A program made the position numbers and the translations under genes. This document shows positions 62,689-64,000 of a stretch of 64,000 nt of DNA, piece by piece; position 1 is the first letter of the stretch, and every line of letters begins with the position of its first letter. The stretch comes from Billgrantia kenyensis (GTDB lineage Bacteria > Pseudomonadota > Gammaproteobacteria > Pseudomonadales > Halomonadaceae), in assembly GCF_013697085.1 (NCBI RefSeq), contig NZ_JACEFT010000019.1:1-64000 (forward strand), written 5' to 3'. A model generated the notes under the pieces. It did not search any database. It worked only from the letters and a program-made list of their open reading frames with translations, and was not told where the DNA came from.

Positions 62689-63564
62689 ATGCTCGCCGAC
62701 CTATTTGCCGTGATGGCTCCTGTACTGGCCGGCGCTGGCCTCGGCTTTACCTGGATTCGCCTGGGACACCCCTACCCCGTCGACTTTGTCACCCGCCTGG
62801 TCTTCAACATCGGGACGCCGGCACTGGTCATCGCCTCCCTCACCGGTGCTGAGATCGATGCCGACAGCTTTGGGCGCACCATGCTGGCCACCGCACTGGT
62901 GATGATCTGCATGGGAGCCGCTACCTTCGCCATGGCGCGCCTGCTCAAGCGCGACTGGCGGGTACTGTTGGCCCCCATGATGTATCCCAATACCGGCAAC
63001 ATGGGCCTGCCCGTCGTTCTCTATGCCTTCGGCAGCGCCGGTTTTGCCTTTGGCATCACGATAATGGTGACCGTCTCGCTTTTTCAGTTCACCCTCGGCG
63101 CCATCTTTGCCAGCACCGGCAATCCGTTGAGAACTTTGGTCAGGACTCCGACGGTTTACGCTATCCTGATTGCACTGGCCCTGCTGCTGACAGACACCGA
63201 GCTGCCGCTGTGGCTGGCCAATAGCGTGGACCTGATCTCGGGCTTCACCGTGCCACTGATGCTGATCACGCTGGGCGTCTCGCTGGCCAGCATCAAGGTC
63301 AGCAACCTGAAGTCGGGTATCGGCTTCAGCGTGCTGAGGCTTCCCGTTGCCGCCCTGTTGGCCTGGGGCATCGGTATGCTGGTTGGCCTGCCGCCCTTGG
63401 CACTCGGCATCCTGATACTGCAGATGAGCATGCCGGTGGCGGTGTTCAACTACCTGTTCGCTCAGCGCGCCAAGCGCGAACCGGAGTATGTGGCGAGCCT
63501 GGTGTTCTGCTCCACATTACTCGCCCTGATCTATCTGCCAGTGTTGCTGGCTATCCTGATGTAG
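62689..63564 (+). CDS. AEC-family transporter (auxin efflux carrier-like)
   Basis: A 291-residue membrane protein with about ten helices. Family features are the early FVTRLVFNIGTPALVIASLTG, the crossover segment YPNTGNMGLPVVLYAFG and the second-half PLMLITLGVSLASIKV. Bacterial AEC proteins carry malonate, malate or similar acids; the substrate here is unknown. The start has an AAGGA site. It is divergent from the iron-binding-protein gene and shares its intergenic region. Confidence 0.88.
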   Translation: MLADLFAVMAPVLAGAGLGFTWIRLGHPYPVDFVTRLVFNIGTPALVIASLTGAEIDADSFGRTMLATALVMICMGAATFAMARLLKRDWRVLLAPMMYPNTGNMGLPVVLYAFGSAGFAFGITIMVTVSLFQFTLGAIFASTGNPLRTLVRTPTVYAILIALALLLTDTELPLWLANSVDLISGFTVPLMLITLGVSLASIKVSNLKSGIGFSVLRLPVAALLAWGIGMLVGLPPLALGILILQMSMPVAVFNYLFAQRAKREPEYVASLVFCSTLLALIYLPVLLAILM

Positions 63565-63657
63565 CTGCGTGCAGGATCGGGCAGGTGAAGGGAACACCTG
63601 AGCCGCCCAGGAGTCTCTACCTGATGGGGCGGTATCCAATTGCAAGGGAGAATTATC

Positions 63658-64000
63658 ATGCATGATGCAGGCAAGCGGCTGGCTCTTCCCCTGCTGACAG
63701 GCCTTATCGGCAGCCTCGGCATGGCCCAGGCCGCAGAGGTAGTCGAAGAGCGCATCGCCACCGAGCACTTCGATCTACGTCTGGAGCGCATCGCCGAGGG
63801 CCTCGAGAACCCTTGGTCCGTGGCCCAACTGCCTGATGGCCGATTCCTGGTCACCGAGCGGCCGGGACGCCTGGCGCTGGTCGATGAAGACGGTAGTCTG
63901 ACTCACTTGGCCAATGTTCCCGAAGTGAGCGCCCGAGGCCAGGGCGGCTTGCTCGACGTGGTGCTGCATCCTCGCTACGGCGACGGCGAGCACGACTGGC
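63658..64000 (+). CDS. PQQ-dependent sugar dehydrogenase (aldose type), 5' part
   Basis: The first 114 residues are visible; the gene runs off the window. A signal peptide (MHDAGKRLALPLLTGLIGSL...AQA) is followed by LRLERIAEGLENPWSVAQLP, DGRFLVTERPGRLALVDEDG and ARGQGGLLDVVLHPRYGDGE, which match the first blades of the soluble aldose-sugar dehydrogenase (YliI/GDH-B) beta-propeller. It should oxidise sugars in the periplasm with PQQ and Ca2+. AAGGGAG precedes the ATG. Confidence 0.9.
   Translation, partial: MHDAGKRLALPLLTGLIGSLGMAQAAEVVEERIATEHFDLRLERIAEGLENPWSVAQLPDGRFLVTERPGRLALVDEDGSLTHLANVPEVSARGQGGLLDVVLHPRYGDGEHDW

Overview
The window is a high-GC chromosome segment from a gammaproteobacterium. 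The best guess is Halomonas or a close relative (Halomonadaceae). The reasons are the acidic proteins, the three TRAP carboxylate transporters, and a hexuronate/L-gulonate cluster like the one I remember from Chromohalobacter salexigens. No rRNA or other marker gene is present, so this assignment is an inference.

Region 1 (1-15721) is a hexuronate catabolism block. A LacI-family repressor with its own promoter and operator precedes KDG kinase on the + strand. A long minus-strand series follows: a GntR/FCD regulator, TRAP transporter 2, glucuronate isomerase (uxaC), ManD-type mannonate dehydratase, an L-gulonate 5-dehydrogenase-like enzyme, TRAP transporter 1, fructuronate reductase (uxuB) and mannonate dehydratase (uxuA). 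Together they would convert glucuronate, and probably L-gulonate, through fructuronate and mannonate to 2-keto-3-deoxygluconate and its phosphate.

Region 2 (16032-26690) is mixed: a zinc alcohol dehydrogenase, an NnrU-like membrane protein, a FAD/Rieske oxidoreductase, a DUF892 protein, a methyltransferase, a secreted nuclease, and an XRE-cupin/azlC/azlD operon. It also holds debris: a broken NCS2 permease joined to a broken AbiEi antitoxin, a decayed fragment copied from the secreted nuclease, and a 23-bp tandem repeat.

Region 3 (26691-36556) is a minus-strand type I restriction-modification operon interrupted by other defence genes. The order is hsdM, AbiF-like HEPN protein, hsdS, GIY-YIG/DUF4357 protein, DUF3800 protein, hsdR. 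Three short structured RNAs of one family, each with its own promoter-like sequence and a U-rich end, sit before abiF, between abiF and hsdS, and between DUF3800 and hsdR. Their closing stems show compensatory changes. A fourth candidate RNA lies on the + strand beside the third. This is the most interesting part of the window.

Region 4 (37452-45058) is a 7.5-kb genomic island at a tRNA with anticodon CAU (Ile2-like). A perfect 40-bp direct repeat of the tRNA 3' end marks its far side. It carries a TRAP transporter, an SDR, a 3-hydroxyacid dehydrogenase, a BKACE (DUF849) enzyme and a LacI regulator. Two palindromes with the core ATACGTAT lie in front of the operon. No integrase is visible.

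Region 5 (45236-56537) is a polar amino-acid-type ABC importer operon with an aldehyde dehydrogenase, two M81/MlrC-like metallohydrolases, two class III aminotransferases and an RpiR regulator. It looks like an uncharacterised pathway for a nitrogen-containing substrate.

Region 6 (56538-64000) holds a GAF-PAS-LOV-GGDEF-EAL protein, an MsbA-like ABC exporter, a Fur-box-preceded iron-binding protein, an AEC-family transporter and the start of a PQQ-type sugar dehydrogenase.
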